The notes: generated by a model from the letters alone, not told the origin. Positions 8,267-14,948 are shown, counted from the first letter of the stretch. The stretch is 39,757 nucleotides of DNA from Nonomuraea lactucae (GCF_003313395.1 NZ_QNFZ01000148.1:1-39757); one strand, 5' to 3'. Program-made: numbers and translations.

Positions 8267-8638
8267 TCAGATGGCGCGGACCGTCCAGAGCTGCTTCCTG
8301 TCACGTGGATCGCACGGTAGCGGCCAGGTTGTCCGGGCACCCGCTCCGTCCTTGGCGTCGCCCGACGCGAGGCACTTACCGGTGAAGCCGTTCTTGATCA
8401 ATGTGCCCCCCGGGTGTTTCACGTGGACCCACTGCTGGCGGAGGTATGGGTGGTTCGACCCCGGCCCGTCCTTTTTCAGGCAAGGCTCAGTTCGGATGCC
8501 GCCCACGTCCATGAGGCAGCGTCCGGTCTCCTCTCCCACTTGGCGGCGGCGTGGGCTGTGCCCGGCACGGTGGCGGCACCGGCGGTCGCCATACCGACGA
8601 CCAAGGCGACGCGCGCGGTGCTCCGCTTCCAGCTTCAC
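8267..8638 (-). pseudogene. Secreted ricin-type lectin-domain protein, frameshifted remnant
   Basis: The reading frame ending at 8267 encodes a short beta-trefoil-like segment of about 80 residues with two QxW-type motifs (QQW and QLW) and the G-R-C-L and G-K-C-L repeats typical of ricin B lectin subdomains. The start of this frame (MKL...) does not continue as a signal peptide. In the next frame, between about 8630 and 8535, there is a clear Sec-type signal peptide: Lys/Arg, then ARVALVVGMATAGAATV, then an AHAAA cleavage region. The protein therefore needs one frameshift near 8630 and a compensating one near 8540. It is either a decayed gene or two sequencing errors. Its length is also less than one full trefoil, favouring decay. 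Confidence 0.5.
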
Positions 8639-8880
8639 ATTCGATGTCTCCTACTCGGTTCCTCATCGGATGTCCGCGACGCCCGCCGCGCCCGGTCCGG
8701 CCGAGGTCTGCCCGGGGCGCCTCCGCCGGTGGTATCCCAGCATGCCGTGTGTCGCGATCGTCGCCATCCTGCGGCGCCGCACTGTCCACCTGACACCCCC
8801 AGCGACTGTCCAATCGTTATCGCCCCCTGTACGGCGCCGACCGGCCGACCGGCCTCCAGCACCACCGCCGACGTGACCGT
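8639..8880. other. Intergenic stretch without a recognised gene
   Basis: I see no convincing coding sequence on either strand. AGGAG-like sequence at about 8646-8652 (minus strand) suits a former ribosome binding site of the lectin remnant. The stretch ends at the abrupt start of the repeat copy at 8881. Confidence 0.35.
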
Positions 8881-9142
8881 GTCACAGAGGCATGGCATGG
8901 ACTCGGCGGGAGGAGGTCATCTTTACTTGGATGGGGGCAGGCAAGCCCCACCAGTCCGGTTTCGGCCTTAGCGTGACGGCAGAAGGTCAGCGGGTCTGGC
9001 TCGGCGATCCTGACGGGCCGAGTTGGCGACCGCCGACGTAGCACGAACTTTGCGCCAGCAGTACCACCTCACCCCAGAGGTGCTGCGGTGGGTGGCACCT
9101 GTCGCAATCGAGGTCGCACGATGCGAGGCAGGCTGGATGGCC
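8881..9142 (+). pseudogene. Deleted second copy of the tgmB-tgmC cassette (fossil)
   Basis: Bases 8881-8909 match 11593-11621 inside tgmB with one mismatch. At 8909-8911 the match switches to 13256-13258 near the end of tgmC and continues to 9050 (equivalent to 13397) with one mismatch, including the tgmC stop codon. After an 84-base gap relative to the intact copy (13398-13481 absent), 9051-9142 matches 13482-13573 with two mismatches. The remnant thus encodes only the last 40 or so residues of TgmC behind a few residues of TgmB. Two G residues shared at the junction suggest deletion through microhomology. The near-identity implies a recent duplication or strong relatedness of two imported cassettes. 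Confidence 0.85.
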
Positions 9143-9212
9143 ACACCAGTGGGCGCATCTGCGGGGCTCCCGGGATTCGGCCATCGCTATGACTCCTCGC
9201 CGAGAGCGCTGA

Positions 9213-9614
9213 TCATGCGAGGCCCTGGTGCGCGGAGATCAGCACTGCGACCCGCGCGGGTCGGTTCTCGGGGACCATCTCGACGCGGTCGGGTAGTTCC
9301 TGGTTGTCCTGGTCTGTACGGGGCAACTCGACCCGATAGACGCCGGACCTGGGCGCGACACTGACTGTGGCCACCCGCCACCCACCGTCCACGTAGACGA
9401 TCAGACGCGGAGTGTCCGCATCGTCGGGGATGTGGCAGGCCGTCTCGCCCGGGACGTGTGAGATCAGTTGCGCATTGACGCCGATGGTTCGCAGTAGAGG
9501 GATAACCTTGTTCAACGCAGCGAAATGCCGTTTGTAGGAGTCTCTGCACGACGGTGAGCAGATGCCGCAACTCCTCGCATTTGATGCCCTGGTCTGGCCT
9601 GTTTGCCCCGCCAT
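9213..9614 (-). CDS. Hypothetical protein, divergent from the XRE regulator
   Basis: This frame encodes 133 residues and I do not recognise the family. The central and C-terminal part (about residues 35-125) reads like a folded small domain: alternating hydrophobic strands such as RLIVYVDGGWRVATVSV and GVYRVELP, and a conserved-looking PDDADTPR stretch. The N-terminal 20 residues look less natural, so the true start may be internal, and no strong ribosome binding site precedes the ATG at 9614. It points away from the regulator gene at 9846. Whether it is a live gene or the end of a broken one is uncertain. Confidence 0.42.
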   Translation of the reverse strand: MAGQTGQTRASNARSCGICSPSCRDSYKRHFAALNKVIPLLRTIGVNAQLISHVPGETACHIPDDADTPRLIVYVDGGWRVATVSVAPRSGVYRVELPRTDQDNQELPDRVEMVPENRPARVAVLISAHQGLA

Positions 9615-9845
9615 GTTCTATCACCAGCCGTTCATGTTTGGCTCACGGTGGCATTGTCATCAATCGAACTCGTGGTGCTGTTCTGTCGTGGTGAGTGCAT
9701 TAACTTGTTCCCCGACAGTTATTCCAAGAGTGGCCCTGAGCAGCTAATTTTGGGGCGTGAGTCACGCAACAGCGTCACACAATCCTGTTGTGGCGGCTGT
9801 TGTCGCGGACCGCTACTGCTGTTGTTCGCAGCTGAACGGAGCAAG

Positions 9846-10670
9846 ATGCCAGCCGAACCCGAGCTAGTTCCACCTACGGCCCCAGATGTCGCCTTTGGTG
9901 CCGAACTGCGGAAACTTCGCAATCTTCAAGGATGGTCGCAAGACGCCTTCGGGAAGAGAGTCGGCTACTCGGGGACCATGATCGGCTTCATCGAACGAGC
10001 ACAACGGCCGACACCGGAAGCGTTCGTCACGCGAGCAGAGGAGGTTCTAGGGCTCAGCGGGGAGCTGGTGAAGCTCTGGGAACGGATCGACCCAAGGGCG
10101 GCTCCGCCCTGGTTCAGGCAGTGGCCGAAGATCGAGTCGGCCGCCCGCCTGATACGGAGCTGGGAGCCTCTCCTCGTTCCGGGCTTGCTGCAGTCGGCGG
10201 ACTACGCTCGGGCAGTCCTACGCGGCGTCCCCGGTGCGACAGAAGAGGAAGTCGAAGAGGCACTTGCAGCCCGACTGCAGCGGCAAACGATCTTCAATCG
10301 GGCGTCGCCCCCCATCATCGCGGCCGTGCTGGATGAAGGAGTCCTATACCGCCCCATCGGCGGCAAGCAGGTCATGCGACAACAGCTACAACGGTTGTTG
10401 CTGCTCATGGACAATCCAAGGATCACCATACAAGTCGTCCCGCTTGAGGCCGGCGTGACCACTGGTCTCCTCGGAGGCTTCGCCATCGCGCAGCTTTCCG
10501 AAGCCAAGGACTGGGCCTACCTGGAGTCCGCCAGCGATGGCCAAGTAACCGATCGCGTTGACGAGGTTCAGGACATTAGCCTGAGATACGACACGATCCG
10601 TGCATGGGCACACCCCCTGTATGTCACCAAGGGCCTGATCAGCGAGGCGATGGAGAGGTATGAGCAATGA
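9846..10670 (+). CDS. XRE-family helix-turn-helix regulator with DUF5753 domain
   Basis: The 274-residue protein has an N-terminal HTH at about residues 18-75 (LRKLRNLQGWSQDAFGKRVGYSGTMI...) and a C-terminal DUF5753 region from about residue 90 onward, with the typical FRQWPKIESAARLIRSWEPLLVPGLLQ segment and the final ISLRYD-x-IRAWA motif. Such proteins are abundant in Streptomyces and relatives and are usually paired with a DUF397 gene. The ATG at 9846 is chosen because GGAG lies seven bases upstream and it starts just before the HTH; the longer frame back to 9603 is Cys-rich nonsense. The stop overlaps the DUF397 start by four bases. It is a likely regulator of the downstream RiPP genes. 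Confidence 0.93.
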   Translation: MPAEPELVPPTAPDVAFGAELRKLRNLQGWSQDAFGKRVGYSGTMIGFIERAQRPTPEAFVTRAEEVLGLSGELVKLWERIDPRAAPPWFRQWPKIESAARLIRSWEPLLVPGLLQSADYARAVLRGVPGATEEEVEEALAARLQRQTIFNRASPPIIAAVLDEGVLYRPIGGKQVMRQQLQRLLLLMDNPRITIQVVPLEAGVTTGLLGGFAIAQLSEAKDWAYLESASDGQVTDRVDEVQDISLRYDTIRAWAHPLYVTKGLISEAMERYEQ

Positions 10671-10885
10671 GTGATGATCTGTCCGAGGAGCTGGCTCACG
10701 CCGAGTGGCGCAAGGCCAAGGCCTCGGGCGCAAACAACGGCAACTGCCTGGAAGTTGCGCCCCTCTCTGGCGGGCGTGTCGCCATCCGAGACACAGAGGC
10801 ACTCGATCAGGGTCCGTTTGTCGTCAGAGATGCCGTTTGGGGTGCTTTCCTCGACGGTGCCAAGAAGGGCGAATTCGACTTCTAG
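10667..10885 (+). CDS. DUF397 protein
   Basis: This 72-residue protein has the family pattern: an N-terminal WRKAKASG segment (usually W-x-K-S-S-x-S), then N-x-x-N-C-L-E-V-A, and a C-terminal IRDTEALDQGPFVV strand pair followed by W-x-x-F-L. It overlaps the DUF5753 regulator by ATGA and forms the common two-gene unit in which the DUF397 partner is thought to modulate the regulator. A strong intrinsic terminator follows three bases after the stop, so this pair is a separate transcript from the RiPP genes. Confidence 0.93.
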   Translation: MSDDLSEELAHAEWRKAKASGANNGNCLEVAPLSGGRVAIRDTEALDQGPFVVRDAVWGAFLDGAKKGEFDF

Positions 10886-10887
10886 CC

Positions 10888-10920
10888 ACAAAGGCCCCCA
10901 GGATTCGCTGGGGGCTTTGT
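10888..10920 (+). terminator. Intrinsic terminator after the regulator pair
   Basis: ACAAAGGCCCCCAG (10888-10901) pairs with CTGGGGGCTTTGT (10908-10920) with a single bulge and a six-base loop, followed by a T-rich tail TTTGTC. It separates the regulator pair from the RiPP operon. Confidence 0.85.
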
Positions 10921-10953
10921 GTTTGTCTCGCGCGTCCTTGTTTGTGGTTGTCA

Positions 10954-10980
10954 GAACAAGCCCAACTTCTGGTCTTGTTC
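10954..10980 (+). promoter_or_regulatory. Inverted repeat, candidate operator of the RiPP operon
   Basis: GAACAAG at 10954-10960 and CTTGTTC at 10974-10980 are perfect inverted copies whose centres lie 20 bp apart, about two helical turns. They lie between the terminator of the regulator pair and the precursor gene, where the tgm promoter must be. The adjacent XRE protein is the obvious candidate ligand; that is inference. Confidence 0.45.
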
Positions 10981-11036
10981 AGGACCCAGCATCTAGCTTC
11001 AGGTGAGGATCTGTCTCTTCATCTGGAGGTCTCACC

Positions 11037-11285
11037 ATGCCGAACGGTCAGACGACTGCGCGCCGCCCTTGGGGCCTGACACGAGCCACCAGGCTCCACG
11101 CACCGGCCCCCAAGCCATACGCCACTGTCCTGCTCGACGACGCCACCCAGGTCACGCAGTTCTTCGACGACAAGCAGAGGGTGCTGGACATGAGCACGTT
11201 CCAGACGGTGACCCTGTCGAGGCCGCATGACGGTGCGGCGAACGCACCCCAGTCGGCGGATGACTCCAACACCGACCAGAAGTAG
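11037..11285 (+). CDS. tgmA: Putative ATP-grasp-modified RiPP precursor
   Basis: This 82-residue peptide has the layout of the TIGR04186-type precursors. The N-terminal leader carries R-P-W-G-L-T-R (residues 10-16), then a Y-A-T-V-L-L-D-D strand-like segment (28-35), a T-x-F-F-D-D region, and a hydrophilic C-terminus rich in Ser, Thr, Asn, Asp and Gln. Such peptides are substrates of ATP-grasp enzymes that join side-chain carboxylates to hydroxyl or amine side chains. An Asp65-Gly66 pair sits in the presumed core and could be the site for a PIMT-like methyltransferase. GGAGG lies nine bases ahead of the ATG. The ligase gene starts inside its 3' end, so all three genes are coupled. The exact core and cleavage site are not visible. 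Confidence 0.85.
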   Translation: MPNGQTTARRPWGLTRATRLHAPAPKPYATVLLDDATQVTQFFDDKQRVLDMSTFQTVTLSRPHDGAANAPQSADDSNTDQK

Positions 11286-12264
11286 CAGATTGCAGTCCCC
11301 GCGGAGCACCGTCCTAGTGATCACCTCGGTGGAGGACGTAACCGCCAACCTGGTGGTCATGGCGCTTAACGAGCATCGAGGCGTGCAGGTGGCGCGCATA
11401 GATCCTGCGGATATCGGTGATGCGCTGGTGTTTGGCACACACATGGGCGCGGGGCTCGGCCGGTGGTCAGGTCGGCTCCGCACGCCGAGCCGTGACGTAG
11501 CACTGGATCAGGTCGGGGCGGTGTACTACCGCCGCCCCACGCCATTCTCTACCCGGTTCGCTCACCTGCCTGAGAGGGAACGTGAGTTCGCTGTCACGGA
11601 GGCATGGCATGGACTCGGCGGTGTCCTCTACAACCTGCACGGCACCGCGTACGTCAATCATCCCGCCGCGATCACCCGGGCCGACTTCAAGCCTGCGCAG
11701 CTCCAGATGGCAGCCCAGCTCGGGATGACCGTCCCGCGGACTCTGATCACCAACGACGTGTCGCAGGCACGTGAGTTCGCTGCTGACGGCCCGATCATCT
11801 ACAAGTCGTTCAGAGGGGTGCCACCTGCTCCGGATGGTCGGGTCACGGCGATTTGGACGCAGTCTGTCGCCGAGCACGAGCTTGATGACTCGATCTCGGT
11901 GACCGCGCACATGTTCCAGACGGAGGTGTGCAAGGAGGCGGACGCCAGGGTGACCGTGATCGGTCGACGGGTGTTCGCGTACCGGATCACGTCACCCGAT
12001 GGCGCGCTGGACTGGCGCCAAGGCGACTGGGATGCGCTGGTTCACGAGCCGATCGACGTACCCCGGCTGATCGAGGGAGCTCTACACGCCTACCTCGACA
12101 GCTTCGGCTTGGTCTTCGGCTGCTTCGACTTCGCGATCGAGGCAGAGACCGGACGATGGGTCTTCATCGAATGCAACCCCAACGGGCAGTGGGCTTGGCT
12201 GCCTGGGGCCAGTGAGATGGCTCAAGCCTTCGCTGACGAGATCCTGGAAGGATGGTGGCCGTGA
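11260..12264 (+). CDS. tgmB: ATP-grasp RiPP maturase (graspetide-type ligase)
   Basis: The protein has about 334 residues with an ATP-grasp fold: an N-terminal Rossmann-like domain (VLVITSVEDVTANLVVMALN), a central ATP-binding lysine region (I-Y-K-S-F-R-G with Lys182), and the metal-binding F-I-E-C-N-P-N-G-Q-W segment with Glu304 and Asn306. This fits TIGR04187-type peptide maturases, which activate acidic side chains of the precursor as acyl phosphates and form ester or amide crosslinks. The ATG at 11260 is preferred; the GTG/ATG frame is open from 11227 and TTG 11290 is also possible. It overlaps tgmA by 26 bp and tgmC by about 4 bp. A 29-bp piece of a second copy survives at 8881-8909. Confidence 0.9.
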   Translation: MTPTPTRSSRLQSPRSTVLVITSVEDVTANLVVMALNEHRGVQVARIDPADIGDALVFGTHMGAGLGRWSGRLRTPSRDVALDQVGAVYYRRPTPFSTRFAHLPEREREFAVTEAWHGLGGVLYNLHGTAYVNHPAAITRADFKPAQLQMAAQLGMTVPRTLITNDVSQAREFAADGPIIYKSFRGVPPAPDGRVTAIWTQSVAEHELDDSISVTAHMFQTEVCKEADARVTVIGRRVFAYRITSPDGALDWRQGDWDALVHEPIDVPRLIEGALHAYLDSFGLVFGCFDFAIEAETGRWVFIECNPNGQWAWLPGASEMAQAFADEILEGWWP

Positions 12265-13388
12265 CCACGATGGCCGCACAGCTCCGCCAAGCACTGGCGG
12301 AGAGCGTCAAGTCCCCCGATTGGCACGATGCGTTGCAGGCGGTGCCACGCGCAGACTTCCTGGGAGACGCCGTCTACAGACACGACCCGGATCGCGGCTG
12401 GGTGCCCACGCATCGCACGGAGATGAGCCCCGAAGAGTGGCTCACCCTGGCGTACACGGATGAGACATGGGTTACCCAGATCGACGGTGTGATGGCGGAA
12501 GACGCGATCGAGCCCGTCACGATCCTGCGGCCTACGTCATCATCCACGCAACCGAGCCTGGTCGTGCGGATGCTCGAAGCCGCGGGCATCCGCGAAGATC
12601 AGACAGTCCTGGAGATAGGCACGGGTACCGGCTACTCCACGGCGCTGATGTCCCACCGCCTGGGCGAGGACGCCGTCACGTCGATCGAGTATGACCCCGT
12701 GATCGCGACTCGGGCGAAGCGCGCCATCAACGGAGCAGGCTACGCACCCACGCTGATCGAGGGCGATGGACTGGACGGGTATGAGGGCGGCGCTCCCTAC
12801 GATCGACTGATCGCCACGTGCGCGGTGCGAACCATCCCTCTGCCCTGGCTGCGGCAGGTCAAGGAAGAAGGAACCATCACGGCGCCCATGTTGGGTTGGC
12901 TGGGCGGAGTCGCGTTCGCGCATCTCCGAGTCAGTATGGACGGCACGGCAAGTGGCCGATTCCTCGCGGATGACGTCTATTTCATGCCGGCGCGGGCGCA
13001 CGCCGCGCCTCCGCGCCCTACCTTGTGGATGGGCGTCGGCGAAGTCAGTCGCAGTGAGCTCGACCCGGCGATCCTGAAGGACGACACAGCGCTTTTCGTG
13101 GCTCAACTCGCCATCCCGCAGGCTCACCATGGTTGGGCTGAGGACACCCTCACCCTTCACGATGTGAGTTCTGGCTCTCAGGCCGACATCAGCCCATCAC
13201 CTGGCGGCGGCTGGGTGGTCCACCAGCATGGGCCACACCGCCTGTGGGACATGGTGGAGGAGGTCATCTTTACTTGGATGGGGGCAGGCAAGCCCCACCA
13301 GTCCGGTTTCGGCCTTAGCGTGACGGCAGAAGGTCAGCGGGTCTGGCTCGGCGATCCTGACGGGCCGAGTTGGCGACTGCCGACGTAG
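12261..13388 (+). CDS. tgmC: PIMT-like methyltransferase of the ATP-grasp RiPP system
   Basis: The 375-residue protein has an N-terminal helical part, an S-S-S-T-Q-P-S segment before the SAM fold, motif I E-I-G-T-G-T-G-Y-S-T from Glu118, and a long C-terminal extension ending in GFGLSV...VWLGDPDGPSW. This matches TIGR04188-type methyltransferases, homologues of protein L-isoaspartate O-methyltransferase. In studied relatives they methylate an Asp carboxylate of the crosslinked peptide, leading to an aspartimide. GTG 12261 is chosen because GGAAGG lies nine bases upstream and it overlaps the tgmB stop as GTGA; in-frame ATGs at 12252 and 12270 are alternatives. The last 131 bases are duplicated at 8911-9041. 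Confidence 0.9.
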   Translation: MTTMAAQLRQALAESVKSPDWHDALQAVPRADFLGDAVYRHDPDRGWVPTHRTEMSPEEWLTLAYTDETWVTQIDGVMAEDAIEPVTILRPTSSSTQPSLVVRMLEAAGIREDQTVLEIGTGTGYSTALMSHRLGEDAVTSIEYDPVIATRAKRAINGAGYAPTLIEGDGLDGYEGGAPYDRLIATCAVRTIPLPWLRQVKEEGTITAPMLGWLGGVAFAHLRVSMDGTASGRFLADDVYFMPARAHAAPPRPTLWMGVGEVSRSELDPAILKDDTALFVAQLAIPQAHHGWAEDTLTLHDVSSGSQADISPSPGGGWVVHQHGPHRLWDMVEEVIFTWMGAGKPHQSGFGLSVTAEGQRVWLGDPDGPSWRLPT

Positions 13389-13573
13389 CACGAACTTCAA
13401 ATCGAACTACTGGTGGCGGTTGCGACCGGCGGCCGGTCTGTGCCCGCCGTGGGAATGTCGTGCCATGGGGCCGGTCGATACTGCGCCAGCAGCACCACCT
13501 CACCCCAGAGGTGCTGCGGTGGGTGGCACCTGTCGCAATCGAGGTCGCGCGATGCGAGGCAGGCTGGATGGCC
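13258..13573 (+). repeat. Direct repeat, intact copy (partner of 8911-9142)
   Basis: This stretch covers the last 131 bases of tgmC plus 185 bases of downstream DNA. The partner copy upstream lacks 13398-13481. Together the copies flank about 4.3 kb holding the hypothetical gene, the regulator pair and the three tgm genes. Recombination between them would remove the whole module. Confidence 0.9.
13397..13573 (-). pseudogene. Possible 3' remnant of a minus-strand gene with a Cys-rich segment
   Basis: On the minus strand a frame ending at 13397 reads with good protein-like composition: G-H-P-A-C-L-A, then D-L-D-C-D-R-C-H-P-P-Q-H-L-W-G-E-V-V-L-L-A, and a Pro/Thr-rich tail. No start or ribosome binding site is seen, and the similarity between the two repeat copies begins abruptly at the Gly-His-Pro codons. 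The copy at 9051-9142 keeps the Cys-rich part but has lost the tail through the 84-bp deletion. I do not recognise a family. It may be the broken end of a gene that once lay downstream of tgmC. Confidence 0.25.
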
Positions 13574-13609
13574 TCGAATGCCTCCACGCGGAGGAAGCTG
13601 GGGTGTGTG

Positions 13610-14533
13610 TCAGCGCGGTACGTCGAACAGGTCCGCGTGGTCGCGGGCCCACTCGGCGAAGGGTGTCGGCTCGATGCCCCAGCTCTTGTGAACGTCATGA
13701 GGGCTGGGCGCGCCGTAGCCGACCTGGTTGGCCCATTCCTGGCTGTGTGCGACACCCGGGGCCATGCCGTCCCGGAGGGCGTCGGCGATCGTCAAAGGCC
13801 GATAGGTGATGCGGGTGTTGGTGACCTCACCGATGACGGCGGCGATGTCCGTGATGCGCACCTCGTCGGCGATGAGTTCGATGAGCTGCCGGTTGAAGCG
13901 GTCCGGTTCGTGCAGGGCGGCCACGGCGTACCGGGCGATGTCCACCACACTGACCAGCTGAAGCGGCACATCGGGGGAGTGGACGGAGTCGAGACGGCCC
14001 TCGGACCCCCACGGGAACATGCGGTGGGCCTTGGGCGGCAGGAAGTTCTCCATCAGGGCCACCGGCTGCAGGACGACCCACCTGCGCAATGCCGACTTGC
14101 GCAGGCGGGCCTCGATCCGCAGGCGGGCGGCGGCGTACTCGTTGGCGTGGTAACCGGTGCCGTAGTCGCGGGTGACGAGGTGGCGTTCGAGGCCGGCGAC
14201 CGTGGTCTGCACGAACATCTCCACGTCGGCTCGTTCGGCGCTCTCGATGAGGCGCGTGCCGAGCTCGGCCTTGTCGAGTTCGTTGCCGGGCGCGCCGACC
14301 GGGACGGCGAAGACGGCGGTCACGCCCTGCATGGCCCTGTCGACGGCCTCGGGGTCGGCGAGGTCGCCCTGGATGTAGGTGGCGCCGAACTGGGCCAGGT
14401 ACTGGGCGCGAGGAGAGTCGGGTGCGACGGCGTCCATCGCGCGGACGGAGTAGCCGGCGTCACTCAGGTGACGGACGGCGCTGGCGCCTTGGTCGCCGGC
14501 GGCGCCGGTCACGAGGACGGTGGTGTGGGGCAT
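13610..14533 (-). CDS. NmrA-like NAD(P)-binding protein (atypical SDR)
   Basis: The 307-residue protein begins with a Rossmann fold: VLVTGAAGDQG with the G-x-x-G-x-x-G triad at residues 10, 13 and 16. It then shows GDLADPEAVDRAMQGV, with the DL(A)D signature near residue 56, and the FVQTTVAG...EYAAARLRIE segment where a catalytic Tyr-x3-Lys is absent, as in NmrA/HSCARG-type proteins. These sense NAD(P) or act as quinone or azo-type reductases. The ATG at 14533 is chosen because AAGGA precedes it by nine bases; the longer frame to 14629 has no support. It lies next to the F420-type oxidoreductase stub and the TetR gene, which may control it. Confidence 0.88.
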   Translation of the reverse strand: MPHTTVLVTGAAGDQGASAVRHLSDAGYSVRAMDAVAPDSPRAQYLAQFGATYIQGDLADPEAVDRAMQGVTAVFAVPVGAPGNELDKAELGTRLIESAERADVEMFVQTTVAGLERHLVTRDYGTGYHANEYAAARLRIEARLRKSALRRWVVLQPVALMENFLPPKAHRMFPWGSEGRLDSVHSPDVPLQLVSVVDIARYAVAALHEPDRFNRQLIELIADEVRITDIAAVIGEVTNTRITYRPLTIADALRDGMAPGVAHSQEWANQVGYGAPSPHDVHKSWGIEPTPFAEWARDHADLFDVPR

Positions 14534-14609
14534 GATGTGTCCTTCGATCGCTGGGACAGGTACGGCCGGACGTCCGGGGGAAGACCGGAAGCGGCGGCGC
14601 GGGACAGAC

Positions 14610-14768
14610 TCAGCCCGAGGCCAGGGCATTTCGGTGTCGTGCAGCGGGTCGCCGGAGCTGGTCGATCAGGGCGGAAGGCACTCGCCTTCGCCTGCGGCTC
14701 GTCGCCGGCCATCGGTAGGAGAGCTTGGTGCCGATGCTGCCGCTGCCGATGAAACCGAGTGTTGCCAT
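14610..14768 (-). pseudogene. Truncated start of an F420-dependent NADP oxidoreductase-like gene
   Basis: An ATG at 14768 with AGGAG upstream begins a frame whose first 16 residues read M-A-T-L-G-F-I-G-S-G-S-I-G-T-K-L. This is the classic N-terminal G-x-G-x-x-G dinucleotide loop of the PF03807-type F420/NADP oxidoreductases. After that the sequence becomes Arg-rich and unlike the family, and the frame ends at 14610 after about 52 codons instead of about 200. It looks like the 5' stub of a gene whose body was lost by deletion. The cut lies 77 bp from the start of the NmrA-like gene. Confidence 0.45.
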
Positions 14769-14867
14769 GAAAGGGGGTCTCCTCGATCTGATGCGCACGT
14801 GGCTCGCTGGTGGTTCTGTCTGAAGGCAGGGCTCAAGCAGGCGCAGGGATGCCTCTGCACCGCCTAA

Positions 14868-14883
14868 CCGGAGCAAGCGCTCC
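14868..14883 (+). promoter_or_regulatory. Operator-like repeat 1 upstream of tetR
   Basis: CCGGAGCAAGCGCTCC contains the inverted arms GGAGC and GCTCC. It is repeated almost exactly 33 bp downstream. It lies in the divergent region between the oxidoreductase stub and the TetR gene and is a likely TetR binding site. Confidence 0.6.
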
Positions 14884-14900
14884 TCTTTAAGGTAGCACAA

Positions 14901-14916
14901 CCGGAGCAAGTGCTCC
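14901..14916 (+). promoter_or_regulatory. Operator-like repeat 2 upstream of tetR
   Basis: CCGGAGCAAGTGCTCC differs from the first copy at one base and keeps the GGAGC/GCTCC arms. The 33-bp spacing is about three helical turns, so two TetR dimers could bind on the same face of the DNA. Confidence 0.6.
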
Positions 14917-14948
14917 GCAAAAGTGCGGATCGCGGTATCCTGAATGCC

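Noticed and set aside
9603-9845. Longer N-terminus for the XRE regulator
   Set aside because: The extra 81 residues are Cys-rich and unstructured in appearance, while ATG 9846 has a ribosome binding site and starts at the HTH domain.
8085-13609. Insertion sequence or phage attachment site at the island
   Set aside because: No transposase, integrase, tRNA gene or terminal inverted repeats are visible; the direct repeats are copies of tgmC and downstream DNA, not att sites.
13370-14752. Plus-strand 460-codon frame across the tgmC end and the NmrA-like gene
   Set aside because: It is antisense to the NmrA-like gene, which has a clear Rossmann motif and ribosome binding site on the minus strand.
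14910-14948. Upstream GTG as TetR start
   Set aside because: It would put the second operator-like box inside the coding region and adds residues outside the TetR domain.
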